NCBI RefSeq assembly: GCF_001620265.1
Contig: NZ_CP012662.1
Span: forward strand, 1-64,000
Direction of reading: 5' to 3'
Length of the DNA: 64,000 nucleotides
From: Frigidibacter mobilis
Lineage (GTDB): Bacteria > Pseudomonadota > Alphaproteobacteria > Rhodobacterales > Rhodobacteraceae
The translations under genes and the position numbers were made by a program. The notes under the pieces were generated by a model. The model was not told the origin of the DNA, ran no database searches, and was given only the letters and a program-made list of their open reading frames with translations. Position 1 is the first letter of the stretch; every line of letters starts with the position of its first letter. Positions 47,163 through 56,849 of this stretch are shown one piece after another.

Positions 47163-47574
47163 CGATGTCCTCCCCGTTCAATGCGGCGGCCAGCCATTCT
47201 TGCGTGCTGGACCAGCCGATGGATTTGCGCGCGCCGAGATCGATGGCATGCGCGCCGCCACCAAAGGCGTCGAGTCGTGGCCGAGAGCAGGTCAGAGAAT
47301 ACTGGAACCCCCAAGGGTCGGTGAGGTCGAGCTCTTCAGCAAGACGCAGGACGAAGCGGATGACGGCTTCGACATCGCCGTTCCCGTCATCATGGATCCA
47401 GAGGCTGCTGCCCTCGGGCGCGTCCTGGCGCACGAGATCAAAGCCCGCAACCTCCGGGTCGTCGGCGTCCTGATCCGCAGCGCGCAGATCGTGAAACAGC
47501 GCGAGTGCACGGGCAGCCTTGTCAGGGCTGCCGACGTCGATCAGGCACGAGAAATGGGTGAAGTAATCCGCCAT
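47155..47574 (-). CDS. Conserved hypothetical acidic plasmid protein
   Basis: A 139-residue acidic protein beginning MADYFTHFSCLIDVGSPDKA, with the conserved-looking 'LWIHDDGNGDVEAVIRFVL' and 'TDPWGFQYSLTCSRPRLDAF'. Both motifs suggest a small alpha/beta protein binding a protein partner. A GGAGG ribosome site (as CCTCC on the plus strand near 47580) precedes the start. It overlaps the 214-residue gene that follows. I do not recognise a named family. It belongs to the same small-protein operon. Confidence 0.65.
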   Translation of the reverse strand: MADYFTHFSCLIDVGSPDKAARALALFHDLRAADQDADDPEVAGFDLVRQDAPEGSSLWIHDDGNGDVEAVIRFVLRLAEELDLTDPWGFQYSLTCSRPRLDAFGGGAHAIDLGARKSIGWSSTQEWLAAALNGEDIDA

Positions 47575-47645
47575 GGGGACCTCCTGAATGGGGAAGACCC
47601 GGCCAGAAGGCCGAGTACTGGATTGGAAGGGTCGGCCGGGAGCGA

Positions 47646-47843
47646 TCAGCCGGTCGGTTTGTCGTCCGCTGCCTGTCGCGCGGCATGCGCGGAGAGCATC
47701 TGCCGGTAGAAGCGTTTGCGTGCGGCCCGGAAGCCGCGCAGTGCGCGCGTGTTGGGGTGGAGCGCTCGGACCGCCGCGCGAACCACTGCCAGTGGCGAAG
47801 CGGTCGGCGGCAAGCCAAGACTTAGATAGGTGGGATCGGTCAT
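47646..47843 (-). CDS. Small basic conserved hypothetical protein
   Basis: A 65-residue basic protein (MTDPTYLSLGLPPTASPLAV). The ATG at 47843 directly follows the stop of the DUF6915 gene, so it is the next gene of that operon. It has a helical, Arg/Ala-rich C-terminal half ('ALRGFRAARKRFYRQML'). A longer frame to 47858 overlaps the neighbour and is less likely. Function unknown. Confidence 0.6.
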   Translation of the reverse strand: MTDPTYLSLGLPPTASPLAVVRAAVRALHPNTRALRGFRAARKRFYRQMLSAHAARQAADDKPTG

Positions 47844-47844
47844 G

Positions 47845-48137
47845 TCACGTGACCTCAACCACGGGCGAGACGAGATGCGGATCGACCTGTGCCTCGATCC
47901 GTTCGGTCCGACCCATCCAAGGCTCGGGCCGAATGGCCTTCATCCAATCGACGAAGCTCGGGATGAAGCCGAGGTCCTCCTTAACATGCTGCTCGCCGAC
48001 CCAGCGGGTCGGGATGACACGCCCGGTCGAGAGGGTGAGGGTCGGGCCGAAAATCGTCTCGGCCATGAAGATGCCCTCCGCATGGTGGCGCAGCGCCCGG
48101 TGCCGAAAGTCGGCTGTGATCTCCTTGCTCTGGTCTA
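47845..48137 (-). pseudogene. DUF6915 gene, 3' part cut off by a transposon
   Basis: This fragment encodes 'DQSKEITADFRHRALRHHAE' and 'PTRWVGEQHVKEDLGFIPS' to the stop at 47845, the C-terminal two thirds of a DUF6915 protein. The missing 5' end (start ATG at 56253) lies 8 kb away at 56165-56253 and ends in 'VHSWLD'. The two parts join in frame when the element 48138-56164 and one copy of TCTA are removed. An open frame continues upstream to 48369 through transposon sequence and is not real coding. Unknown function. Confidence 0.82.
48134..48137 (+). repeat. Flanking 4-bp repeat of the 8-kb transposon, left
   Basis: TCTA, also at 56165-56168. It may be a target duplication or the crossover region. 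Confidence 0.5.
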
Positions 48138-48174
48138 TTATGTGGACAGCACGCCCGCGGCGGCGTTTTGCCCT

Positions 48175-49372
48175 ATGCTGGACGGCATAACCCCGGAATC
48201 TCTTGAGGCGCTGATGTTCAAACTGACAGCTTCCGCTAACGGCGGCACAATTCTGGTGACGGATTTGAAAGGTAATCCAGTCGATCCGATCTGTCGATTT
48301 GCTGCCTACTTGCTGGCGAAAGCATATTCGCCCAACACCGCCCTCGCCTACGCGCGCGACCTCATTCATCTCTGGACCTTTCTCTCAACCCAAGGAATTC
48401 ATTGGACCGCCTTCTCCCCAGAACTCTCCGTCGCCTTCTTGGGGCACCTTCGATCAGTGCCCGCAAACCGCAAGCGCCGGGCACTTCGATCAGACTTGTG
48501 GTGAGTGAGGGGCGCACGTTGCAAAAGGACTGTCAGCCGCCACGATCAATCGCGCCCTTGTGGCGGTCGACGCCTTCTATCGTTGGGCGATTTTCACCGG
48601 AGCGTTCAGCGGGGCAAACCCGATCGTGAAGAAACATGATCAAACATCCTGGCGGGTGAGCGACAAGCACAGGCCGTTTCTGACAGGGACTTCACGGCAG
48701 AGGTCTGAGGTCAGAGAGTTGCGCCTCAAGACCATGCAGCGGCTTCCAAGACCGATGAGTCAGCAACAGGTCGAAGGTCTATTGGCCGCCACGCGCAATC
48801 TCCGAGATCGCAGCCTAGTATTACTGATGCTGAACGGAGGCCTGCGCCCCGGAGAAGTTCTCGGGTTGCATCTCACCGATATAGGCTACGGGCGCAGACG
48901 CATCTTTGTGCGCTGCCGCGATGATCATCCAAAGGGCGCGCGATCAAAGTCTCGCGTCGAGCGCGTAGTCGATTTGCATGATGGCGAGACACTGGAAACC
49001 CTGAACACATACGTCATGCACGAACGGCCAGGTGATGCTGACGCTCCTTTCGTGTTCCTGCTCGGCGGCACAGGCGTAAACCGTCAAGAACCGCTGTCCT
49101 ATTCTGCGCTGGCGCGACTTTTCGCTCGCGCATGTGAGCGCGCCGAGATCCGTGAGCCGTGGATGACACCGCACGCCCTTCGCCACACCCATGCGACGCG
49201 CATGTGGGAGGCAGGGATGCGAGAACTGACACTACAGAAGCGATTGGGTCATGCCTCGCCGGAATCGACCAGAATTTACACAAGGGTTTCCGACGCCGTG
49301 GTGGTCGCCGAGTATCGACACGCCTTGGGGCTGGACCGTCCTTCACAAACAACGGACGGAGAGGCTCTGTGA
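48175..49372 (+). pseudogene. TnpA-like tyrosine recombinase, two frame breaks
   Basis: The start at 48175 (MLDGITPESLEALMFKL) leads into a core-binding domain ('YSPNTALAYARDLIHLW'). Two one-base breaks near 48485 and 48515 precede 'ATINRALVAVDAFYRWAIF' and the catalytic domain: 'LMLNGGLRPGEVLGLHLTD', 'TPHALRHTHATRMWEAG', 'KRLGHASPESTRIYTRVSD' with the tyrosine. Repaired length is about 400 residues. G in short runs is missing at each break. Its stop overlaps the GTG start of the next recombinase (GTGA), so the two are coupled. Confidence 0.8.
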
Positions 49373-51396
49373 CCCATGCATCGCCAAAATCGGACGCCGA
49401 CCGCCCTGTCATATTTGAGCACGCAGACGAAGCTGACTATGCGGCATTTCTGGCGCGCATCCCGATGGCTGAAAGTTTTCGCCGCAAGCGGCTGATATAC
49501 CGATCCACGTTTATTGGGCGGTGGCCGGATATCAGGGATTGGTTCGCTGCTCCCCTGCCCATCAGAATTGGCTGCCTAAATGGTGACAAGCAGGCCCACC
49601 CGACTTATCCGGTCAGCTTTCGGGCACGCAGCTATCTCTATTACGCAGCCATGACCGACCGAATCCGGTTGGACTACGATTTCCTGTTCGCAGTCGGGAA
49701 CATGCGTGTGGCGGAGACGATGGAGCCATTGAACGCCTATGAGGGGCTCGACGCATTGGTCGCGGACAGTGCGAAGATTGGCTATTCCGCAACCGGCGTG
49801 CAAGCAGCGCTCCGCGTGGTTTTGCCACGCCTTGCGATGCACACAGGTGTTCGCTCTTTCGGCGATCTTCGCCAGCATCACCTCGACGAAATGATCGCAG
49901 GTGTCGATGCCTTCGCCGCACGGCATGACACTCATATCTTCCGAAACGAGAAAGAAAGATTCCCGGCAGGCTTTCAGCGCAGCTGGCGGGTCAAAACCCG
50001 CGTTCTGCAGCTGCTCCTTTTCCAAAATGGGAACGATGTCATCCGACCTCAGATTATCCAAGACAAGCGCAAGCCGATCGCTTCGCCGAGACCAGACCTG
50101 CAGGAATGGGCAAACCGGTGGCTTGAGAGAAAGCGGGTCAGTCTTGCTCGCCCGACGGTAGATCACATGGCCGTTTCGATGAGGCATTTTGTGACTTACT
50201 TGTCTACCCGGCGGCCCAGCATTTTGAACTTTGCTGATATCAATCCTGAGCTTTTCAACGATTACCTTCGCCACCTTCAGTTCGACATTGCAACACGCAC
50301 CGGCGCGCCACTGTCCATAAACGCTCGTCGAGCAAGGGCGGGCACAGTTGCCAAGTTCCTGTCTGATGGCGCGGCATGGGACTGGCCCAATTTTCCGACC
50401 CGACCCATTCTTGATCCGAACGATCTGCCGAAGTTAGCGCACCGCGTGCCAAGGTTTATTCCAGAGGACCAGCTGTCGCGCCTTATGGCGCAGCTGCCGA
50501 GCCTCGAGTGTGAGTTTCAGAAGGCAGCGCTCCTGATCGCCCGCTGGTCTGGCGCTCGGCGGGGAGAGGTCATTCGGCTCCGCTTGGACTGCCTGGATCA
50601 GTATCCCGACGGACCTTCCGACTGCGGATACCCGCTGGAAAGACTATGCGGGAACGCCTCGTGCCTTTGCATGACGACGCCGCAAGGGTATTGCGCGAAG
50701 TCATCCAGCGACGGCTCGAAGCCAACGACCGTCCGATCCGGGATGACAAGACTGGCGACTTGGTCCGCTATGTCTTCTTTCGCCGCAGCGGGCGGATGTC
50801 GGCAGACTATTTGCTACAATACCCCCTGAATCAGATGTGCAGACTCGCCGGGCTAGTCGGTCAAGATGGAAAGCCGATAGTTACCAGCCATCGGTTTCGG
50901 CACACTGTGGGCACGCAACTCGCCGAGCGAGGTGCCAAGTTGCACACGATCATGAGCGTCTTGGGGCATCAGACGCCGCACATGTCCATGGTCTACGCAC
51001 GGATCAGCGACGCCGAAGTGCTGCGCGACTACCGCAGCGTCCTGGGACCAGGCGAAATGATTGCCGGCCGGGCGCAGAAGCGATCCGCGCAGGAAAGCTG
51101 TCATGCGCTGCGATCGACTGGCTTAAGTCGAACTTCATCAAGACTGAGCTCGAACTTGGCCATTGTCTACGCCTGCCGTCGGAGGGACCTTGCGAATGCG
51201 ACCTGTATCTCAGCTGCGCCAAGTTCGTCACGACCAAAGCTTACGCTGGTCGGCTGCAAGAGCGGAGAAAACTCGAGTTAGTGCTTGCTGAAGATGCGCG
51301 CGAGCGGGGTGGTCTAAAGAGGTCGAACGACATCAGAGCACAGCATCGCGCATCGAACGTCTGTTGAAGGATCTGGGTGAAGAAGCCGACCCATAG
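49369..51396 (+). pseudogene. TnpB-like large tyrosine recombinase, three frame breaks
   Basis: It starts with GTG at 49369, overlapping the upstream stop. The first frame runs to about 50640 and contains the core-binding region and 'LIARWSGARRGEVIRLRLD'. After a break the catalytic end follows: 'IVTSHRFRHTVGTQLAERG', 'SVLGHQTPHMSMVYARISD' with the tyrosine. Two more breaks (near 51100 and 51310) lead to a Cys-containing tail, 'CECDLYLSCAKFVTTKAYA', and a stop at 51396. Repaired length is about 675 residues, typical of the second recombinase of Tn554-type pairs. No separate TnpC gene was found. Confidence 0.78.
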
Positions 51397-51478
51397 CAGT
51401 GAGCGAACAACAAATAAGCTATGTTGACATCGGATTAGGTCGGCCAAACCGCGCGCTATAGCAAACTCATACCAAGTG

Positions 51479-51835
51479 TCATGATCTTCGCACGGAAGCC
51501 CAGACCATCACTACCCAGAAAGCTGTCCGAAACGTCATCGCGCCGACAGTGCGCGCCTCGAAGGCATCTCCTGCGAAAACCCGCCAGCCGAACGCTGCAA
51601 AGACGGTTGCGGTCGCGATCAGGATGGTCAGCGCCACGGGCAACGCAAGCCGATGCCCGATCATCAGAAGCCGGCCGCCAATGACATAGGCGAAGCCTGC
51701 GAGGAAGTTGAACCACAAGACAAAGGGCACGACGGCCCCCATGTCAACCACGCCGAACAGGGCCGATCCGCCCGATATCAGCGTCAACAACCCAAAGGCT
51801 ATGGCCCCTACACCGGCGATGTGATGCGTTTTCAT
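51479..51835 (-). CDS. Small membrane protein co-transcribed with the TetR regulator
   Basis: A 118-residue, four-helix membrane protein (MKTHHIAGVGAIAFGLLTLI): hydrophobic segments near residues 5-27, 35-55, 62-82 and 95-115. The start at 51835 overlaps the TetR stop (ATGA, 51832-51835). No charged active-site motif is visible. It resembles small DoxX-like or hypothetical membrane proteins but I cannot name the family. As transposon cargo beside an exporter it may share the same stimulus. Confidence 0.7.
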   Translation of the reverse strand: MKTHHIAGVGAIAFGLLTLISGGSALFGVVDMGAVVPFVLWFNFLAGFAYVIGGRLLMIGHRLALPVALTILIATATVFAAFGWRVFAGDAFEARTVGAMTFRTAFWVVMVWASVRRS

Positions 51836-52440
51836 GTCTGCATCTTCTTGCAAGCAAACAGAACAAGTTGCACCTCAAGCAGGCGCATCCCCTCGGGCAC
51901 GATGTCAAAGCTGCGCGAGCCAAGGCTCCACCGGATGGCGATGCCCTGAACAAGCGAGGTCAGTAGCACAGCGGCATCCTTTGGCTGAACGCCCGCACCC
52001 ATCATCCCGGCTTCGGCCATGGCCTGCAGGTTTACCACCAGATGCGCCTGATACTGCATCAGAACCCTACGAAACCGGTCGCGCAGAGCGGCATTGTCCA
52101 CGTTCAATTCGCGGGAATGCAAAATGGCCGGAAGCGCGGGGGTTTCCCCGATCTGCTGCAACTGCGCAGCAATCAGCGCTCGCAGCCTTGCCTGCGGGCT
52201 CGCGTTGCTGTCCACGGCTTGCTTCCAGGCAGCTTCAAGCCGATCTGCGATGGCGTCCCCGACGGCGGTCCAAAGTTCGGCCTTTGTCGGGAAATGCCGA
52301 AAGATCGCGGCCTGGGTGACGCCGACCGCTTGCGCGATGTCGTTGGTAGTCAATCGGTCAGGGCCGATGCGGTCGGCCAAGTCCAGAACAGCAGCAACGA
52401 TTTCTGTCTTGCGATCCTCGGCGGATTTGCGACGCAACAT
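51832..52440 (-). CDS. TetR-family transcriptional regulator
   Basis: A 202-residue TetR/AcrR-type repressor with an N-terminal HTH 'TTNDIAQAVGVTQAAIFRHF' (about residues 31-50) and a helical ligand-binding C-terminal domain. It is divergent from the cytochrome b561-exporter operon, with an 80-base intergenic region that holds a palindrome suited to TetR binding. It therefore probably represses both its own operon and the exporter operon until a ligand binds. Intact. Confidence 0.88.
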   Translation of the reverse strand: MLRRKSAEDRKTEIVAAVLDLADRIGPDRLTTNDIAQAVGVTQAAIFRHFPTKAELWTAVGDAIADRLEAAWKQAVDSNASPQARLRALIAAQLQQIGETPALPAILHSRELNVDNAALRDRFRRVLMQYQAHLVVNLQAMAEAGMMGAGVQPKDAAVLLTSLVQGIAIRWSLGSRSFDIVPEGMRLLEVQLVLFACKKMQT

Positions 52441-52456
52441 GGGGTACCTCTTGTAA

Positions 52457-52472
52457 GTAAGTAATTACTAAC
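52457..52472. promoter_or_regulatory. Palindromic operator between the TetR and cytochrome b561 genes
   Basis: GTAAGTAATTACTAAC: the central 10 bases AGTAATTACT are a perfect palindrome and the outer GT/AC also match. It lies 17 bases from the TetR start and about 50 bases from the cytochrome gene start. The TTGTAA at 52451-52456 and CATAAT at 52472-52477 could be weak promoter elements (15-base spacing) overlapped by it. Confidence 0.65.
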
Positions 52473-52520
52473 ATAATCTGCAAGCCAAGCAAGCTGATTC
52501 GCCAGACCGAAAGGACCGCC

Positions 52521-53009
52521 ATGCCAAGCCCCAAAGGATACACCCGTCTTCAGATCGCATTGCACTGGGGCGCGGCCCTGCTGATCGTGCAGCAATACCT
52601 GTTCAAGGATGCCATTGCCGCCGCATGGGACGCGACGACGAAAGGGCTTGAAACCACCTTCAATCCGCTGGTTCTGGGTCATGTCGCAGGCGGGGCGCTG
52701 GTCATGCTGTTCGCCCTGTGGCGGTTGTCGATCCGGGCGCGGCGCGGCTCTCCCGTCATGGTCGGCGACAATGCCGCTCAGCGCGCCTCGGCAAAGGCCG
52801 CGCATGTCGGCCTTTACGCGTTGATGATCCTGATGCCGCTTAGCGGGTCGATAGCCTGGTTCGGTGGAGTTGATCTGGCGGCGCAAGGGCACAACGTGCT
52901 GAAGATCGTCCTGCTGGTACTGGTTGCACTGCATGTTGTCGGCGCGCTGTATCACCACTTCGTTCTGAAGGATGGCCTGATCAACCGCATGCGCCGGGCC
53001 GAGGGCTGA
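52521..53009 (+). CDS. Cytochrome b561-family membrane protein
   Basis: A 162-residue four-helix membrane protein of the bacterial cytochrome b561 type. Histidines suited to bind two hemes lie in 'LQIALHWGAALL', 'LGHVAGGALVML', 'KAAHVGLYALMIL' and 'ALHVVGALYHHF'. These proteins move electrons across the membrane, often from quinol. AAAGGA precedes the start. It is the first gene of the exporter operon; the next gene starts 3 bases after its stop. The link with an efflux system suggests response to a redox-active or oxidant compound, an inference. Confidence 0.87.
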   Translation: MPSPKGYTRLQIALHWGAALLIVQQYLFKDAIAAAWDATTKGLETTFNPLVLGHVAGGALVMLFALWRLSIRARRGSPVMVGDNAAQRASAKAAHVGLYALMILMPLSGSIAWFGGVDLAAQGHNVLKIVLLVLVALHVVGALYHHFVLKDGLINRMRRAEG

Positions 53010-53012
53010 GCC

Positions 53013-54157
53013 ATGCGCAAGTTGTGGATGCTCGGCGCGGTTGCGCTGGCTGGTTTGGCGGCAGGTGGTTGGTTTCTGACCGAACGACCCCTGACCGTGA
53101 CGGTTGTCGCGGCTGAAGCCGGGGTGCCCTTGCGCCTTTACGGTTTGGGTTCCGTCGAGGCCCGGGTTTTGTCGCGCGTCGGGTTCGAAGTTGGCGCGGC
53201 ATTGGTGTCGGTATCGGCAGATGCAGGGGATGCGGTCAAGGCCGGACAGGAACTGGCCGCCTTGCATCCGGCTGAGCAGAAAGCGCGCGTTGCGCGGGCG
53301 CTGGCAGCGGTTGCGGCAAATGCCGCCGGTCAGGCCAAGGCCGATGCCGCAGTGGCGCGGGCGCAGGCAGTTCTCGCACAGCGCATTGCCGCGAACGATC
53401 GACAGAAGGAACTTGCGCGGCAGGAAGTCGCCTCTATCCAGCGAGCCGAGGAGGCACAGCGCGACGAGGATGTGGCGCGGGCCGAACTGGCCTTGGCCAA
53501 GGCCGATCTGGCCGTGATCCGCGCGCAGGGCGCAGATGTGGAGGCGGCATTGCAGTTGGAACTGACCTTGCTCGCCCATCACCGGCTGGTCGCACCCTAT
53601 GATGCGGTTGTTGTTGCCCGCCATGTCGAGCCAGGCACGGTGGTCAAATCCGGGGATCCGATCTTCACTCTGATTGATCCGGCAACGGTTTGGATTCAGG
53701 CCTTTATCGACGAAGAGCGGGCAGGCCAACTTGCGCTTGGACAAGAGGGGTCATCCGCCTGCGGTCGCAACCCTCTGCCGAGTTTCACGGCACCGTCGCT
53801 CGGATCGGCCTTGAAAGTGATCGCGTAAACGAAGAGCGCCGGGTCTGGTTGACATGCACCGATTGCCCCGCAGCAATGTTCCTAGGCGAACAGGCCGAGG
53901 TGCGCATTCTGACCGGTACGCGTGATAGCGCCCTGATGGTGCCGGAGGTGGCAATCACCGGCTTTGACGGATTTCGTGGCACGGTCTGGATCGTGCAGGA
54001 TGGCCGATTGCAGCGCACCACGCTGACATTTGGAGCGCGTGATGACAAGGGCCGGGTCGAGGTGACAGGCGGCCTGCCCGACGGTGCCGCGATTGTCACC
54101 ATGCCACCGAAGGGTGCCGACGATGGCAGGCTGGCACGGATTGGGGACGCGCCATGA
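53013..54157 (+). pseudogene. DevB/HlyD-like periplasmic adaptor, one frame break
   Basis: The membrane fusion protein links the inner-membrane transporter to the outer membrane. The frame from 53013 has an N-terminal membrane anchor (about residues 5-22), the lipoyl half-motif 'GVPLRLYGLGSVEARVLSRV', a coiled coil rich in Ala and Arg, and 'LVAPYDAVVVARHVEPGTVV'. At about 53745 the frame breaks in 'LALGQEG' and resumes as 'VIRLRSQPSAEFHGTVARIG' to the stop at 54157. One G added to GGGG restores about 381 residues. The stop overlaps the permease start. Confidence 0.85.
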
Positions 54158-55285
54158 ATCTGGCGCTGAAAGACATCCGGCATGGCCTGTTCCGCTTTGT
54201 GCTGACCTGCTTTGGCCTTGGCCTTCTGATGACGGTTGTTCTGGCGATGATCGGCATCTACAACGGCCTTGTGGCCGATGCGCTGGCGGTGGTCGAGGCC
54301 CCCGCAGCGGATGTCTGGGTGGTTGAAGCGGGCACCAAGGGGCCTTTTGCAGAAGCCTCGTCGATCCCCGCCGACAGCCGCGATACCGTGGCCCGCATGC
54401 CCGGCGTGGCCGAGGCAGGGGCCATCAATTACCAGACCATCGAGGCCCCGTTCCTTGACCGCGCCTTGCGGCTTTATGTCATCGGATACGAACCGGGACG
54501 ACCGGGTGGCCCGAAGGTCATCGCCGAAGGGCGGGGCATCGGCACCAGCCATTTCGAACTGGTAGCCGACCGCAAGACCGGCCTTGTGCCCGGCGATACC
54601 ATCCGACTTGGCCGCAACCGGTTCACCGTTGTCGGCCTGGTCGAAGGAGCGATGAACTCGGGCGGCGATCCCGCAGTCTACATGACGCTGGACGATGCAA
54701 TGGTTCTGCAAACGGAGCTTGCCCCAGCCGACCAACGGGTGCAGGCCGCGCGCGGAGCCGGGGCGGTCAAGTCGGCCTCGGTCGCGGCGGTCATCGTACG
54801 CATCACCCCCGGCGCGGATGTCGATCTGCTGACCGCAACCCTGCGTCAGTGGAAGCATCTGGCGGCCCTTAGCCAGATCGAGCAGGAAAATATCCTGCTG
54901 GCCTCGGTCGTGGACAAGGCGCGGCGTCAGATCGGGCTGTTTCTGGGTATCCTGCTGGCGGTGTCCGCCGTGGTGATCGCATTGATCATCTACACGATGA
55001 CCATGGAAAAGCTAAAGCAGATCGCCACGCTTAAGCTGATTGGCGCCCCGACCGCACGATCATCGGCCTGATCGTGCAGCAATCGCTGATCCTTGGGACC
55101 GCAGGTTGGGGCATCGGTCTAACCCTGATCCTGCTGGTCAAAGATGTCTTTCCGCGGCGTGTCGTGCTGGAGCCGTTCAACGTGGCCGTCCTGGCCGGGA
55201 TCATCGTTGTTGTCTGTCTGGCCGCAAGCGGGCTCGGCGTGCGTGCCGCAATGAAGGTGGACCCCGCCACCGCCTTGGGGGTTAA
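54154..55285 (+). pseudogene. DevC/FtsX-like permease, two frame breaks
   Basis: A MacB/FtsX-type permease: an N-terminal helix (about residues 12-35), a large extracytoplasmic domain with 'ADVWVVEAGTKGPFAEAS', and three C-terminal helices. Frame breaks occur near 55050 in 'LIGAPDRTIIGLIVQQSLI' (one C missing) and near 55278 at the last codons (one G missing). The repaired frame ends with TAA at 55283-55285, just before the ATPase start. Repaired length is about 378 residues. It should act with the HlyD-like and ABC proteins as an efflux pump. Confidence 0.83.
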
Positions 55286-55288
55286 GTC

Positions 55289-55980
55289 ATGGCAATCGGT
55301 GACATTTTGGTCGATGTGCAGGCCGTGGCCAAGCACTATGGCGACGGAGAGACCCGCGTCGATGCGCTGCGTCAGGTTGACCTGCAGGTGCGCGCAGGCG
55401 AGGTGATCGCGCTTTTGGGGCCCTCGGGTCTGGCAAGACGACGCTTTTGAACATCATCGGCTGCATCCTTGACCCGTCCTCGGGCCGGGTGGTGCTGGAC
55501 GGTGATCCGGTCTATGACGGCAAATGGCTGCGCAGCGACTTGCGCCGCCTGCGGCTCGACAAGATCGGCTTCATCTTTCAGGCCCACAACCTGCTACCTT
55601 TTCTGACGGCGGCAGAAAATGTATCCCTCGTCCTCGACCTTGCCGGTTGGGCGCCCGAAAAGGGAAAGGAGCGGGCAAAGGAGCTTCTCGATTATCTCGA
55701 GGTCGGCCACCGCGCCCCGGTCAAGCCCGCGCTACTGTCAGGGGGCGAGGCACAGCGGGTTGCCATCGCACGCGCGCTGGCGAACCGCCCGCGGATCATC
55801 CTTGCGGACGAGCCGACCGCTGCCCTGGACAGCAAACGCGCACAACTGGTCATGGACCTGCTGCGAAAGCTTGCCTCCGAGCAGGAAGCCTGCATCCTGA
55901 CCGTGACCCATGACGAGAAAATCTTCGACCGCTTCGATCGGCTTATCCATCTGCGCGACGGAAAATTGGCAGATGAGTAG
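55289..55980 (+). pseudogene. DevA/LolD-like ABC transporter ATPase, one frame break
   Basis: The start at 55289 (MAIGDILVDVQAVAKHYGDG) leads into 'VIALLGPSGSGKTTLLNIIG', where one G is missing in the Walker A codons near 55430. The second frame then has the Q-loop 'IGFIFQAHNLLPFLTA', the ABC signature 'LLSGGEAQRVAIARALANRP', Walker B 'IILADEPTAALD' and 'LTVTHDEKIF'. Repaired length is about 231 residues, normal for this class. If the break is real, the pump has no energy source. It ends at 55980, followed by the structured right end of the transposon. Confidence 0.86.
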
Positions 55981-56164
55981 TGGCTAAGGGCAGTCAAGCA
56001 TAAACAGATGAATTGGAGATGCGCGACAATCGCGATAGACCACAGGGACCTCCCCGCCGTCCGCACCGCCAGCGCTTTGATCCGCGCAGTGCGGACGACG
56101 GGGTCCCTCCTATGGACAATCGCTACCCTTGGCGCCAAGAAAATCCTTGCCTGTCCAGATAACA
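55981..56164. other. Non-coding right end of the transposon
   Basis: 184 bases without a gene. It contains a strong stem-loop (56045-56107) and the right terminal repeat (56151-56162). Confidence 0.6.
56045..56107. repeat. Long stem-loop near the transposon right end
   Basis: The left arm (56045-56066) begins GGGACC and ends CGTCCGCAC; the right arm (56089-56107) mirrors it as GTGCGGACG...GGTCCC, with small bulges and a 22-base loop. No T-run follows, so it is not a standard terminator. It is a candidate recombinase binding or attachment structure. Confidence 0.65.
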
Positions 56165-56253
56165 TCTAACCAGGAATGGACGGCGAGGTAATCCTCGACC
56201 GTACCGCCCCATTTCTTCACCGATGACAGGGCGTGGTGATAGGGATGTGCCAT
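56165..56253 (-). pseudogene. DUF6915 gene, 5' part cut off by a transposon
   Basis: It starts at 56253 with MAHPYHHALSSVKKWGGTV and continues 'DYLAVHSWLD' up to the transposon end at 56165. Its continuation is the fragment at 47845-48137. The join is in frame after removing the element and one TCTA. The start codon lies 10 bases downstream of the stop of the DUF6878 gene, so it was part of one minus-strand accessory operon with it and with the genes at 46518-47843. Confidence 0.8.
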
Positions 56254-56262
56254 CGCCGCCCC

Positions 56263-56754
56263 TCAGAAATCGTGGGTATAGAGTTCGGACGAGGTGAAGC
56301 GCTCGTTGAACTCGAGGTGGATGGAGCGAGCGCTCGCGTCGAAGCAGAACTCACCGTAGGCACCGTCGTTGTTTTCCCAACCGCCGTGGGTGTCGGAGAG
56401 GAAGTCGTAGGCCAGTTGCTCGACGACATCTTCCAGCGAAAGCGCCCGCATCTCGACCTCCGGGTCGTCCCAGGTCAATGCGGCATAGGCGATCTGGGTC
56501 TTGGGGAAAGTGACTTCGGCGTCGCCAGCGTAGGCTTCGATGCTTTCAACCTGGCCGCTATCGCCATAGCCGTCAAAGCTCACGGTCACATGGGTGATGC
56601 CCGCGGCAGTCAGGCAATCGAAGAGGCGCTCCTTGTTGGCCGGACGCAAAGCTGCGATCCGCGCGTCACGCTCGGAGTGCCGAGCCAGCACGGCGGCGAA
56701 ATCAATCCTGGACGGCGCCATCGGCGCGACCAGGGTGGGTTCGATCTTGGACAT
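56263..56754 (-). CDS. DUF6878-family protein
   Basis: A 163-residue acidic protein with 'AGITHVTVSFDGYGDSGQVE' and 'LAYDFLSDTHGGWENNDGAY', the conserved blocks of DUF6878, a family of unknown function found mainly on alphaproteobacterial plasmids. The start at 56754 (MSKIEPTLVAPMAPSRIDF) is preferred; a much longer frame to 57057 overlaps the next gene and has non-protein-like composition. It is followed by the DUF6915 gene. Intact. Confidence 0.78.
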   Translation of the reverse strand: MSKIEPTLVAPMAPSRIDFAAVLARHSERDARIAALRPANKERLFDCLTAAGITHVTVSFDGYGDSGQVESIEAYAGDAEVTFPKTQIAYAALTWDDPEVEMRALSLEDVVEQLAYDFLSDTHGGWENNDGAYGEFCFDASARSIHLEFNERFTSSELYTHDF

Positions 56755-56849
56755 TGGAAACTCCGAAATGAGGGAAAGGATCTGAACCCCGAGGTTCTCT
56801 CGTCCTCCTAGGCTCACATCCTCCCCTGCCCTTCTCTGACTCTCGGGCG

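Larger units (their letters stand above)
48138..56164 (+). mobile_element. Tyrosine-recombinase transposon (Tn554-like), about 8.0 kb
   Basis: It splits the DUF6915 gene. Inward-facing ends TTATGTGGACAG (48138-48149) and, on the right, CTGTCCAGATAA (56151-56162) form an 11/12-bp inverted repeat; TCTA flanks both sides. Two consecutive tyrosine recombinase genes lie at the left end, with the paired TnpA/TnpB look of Tn554-family elements. The cargo is a TetR regulator, a membrane protein, cytochrome b561 and a DevBCA-like exporter. Classical Tn554 lacks terminal repeats, so the family assignment is tentative. Confidence 0.75.

Noticed and set aside
48138..48369. N-terminal extension of the DUF6915 3' fragment.
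   Set aside because: It reads through transposon end and recombinase sequence; the true N-terminus is at 56253.
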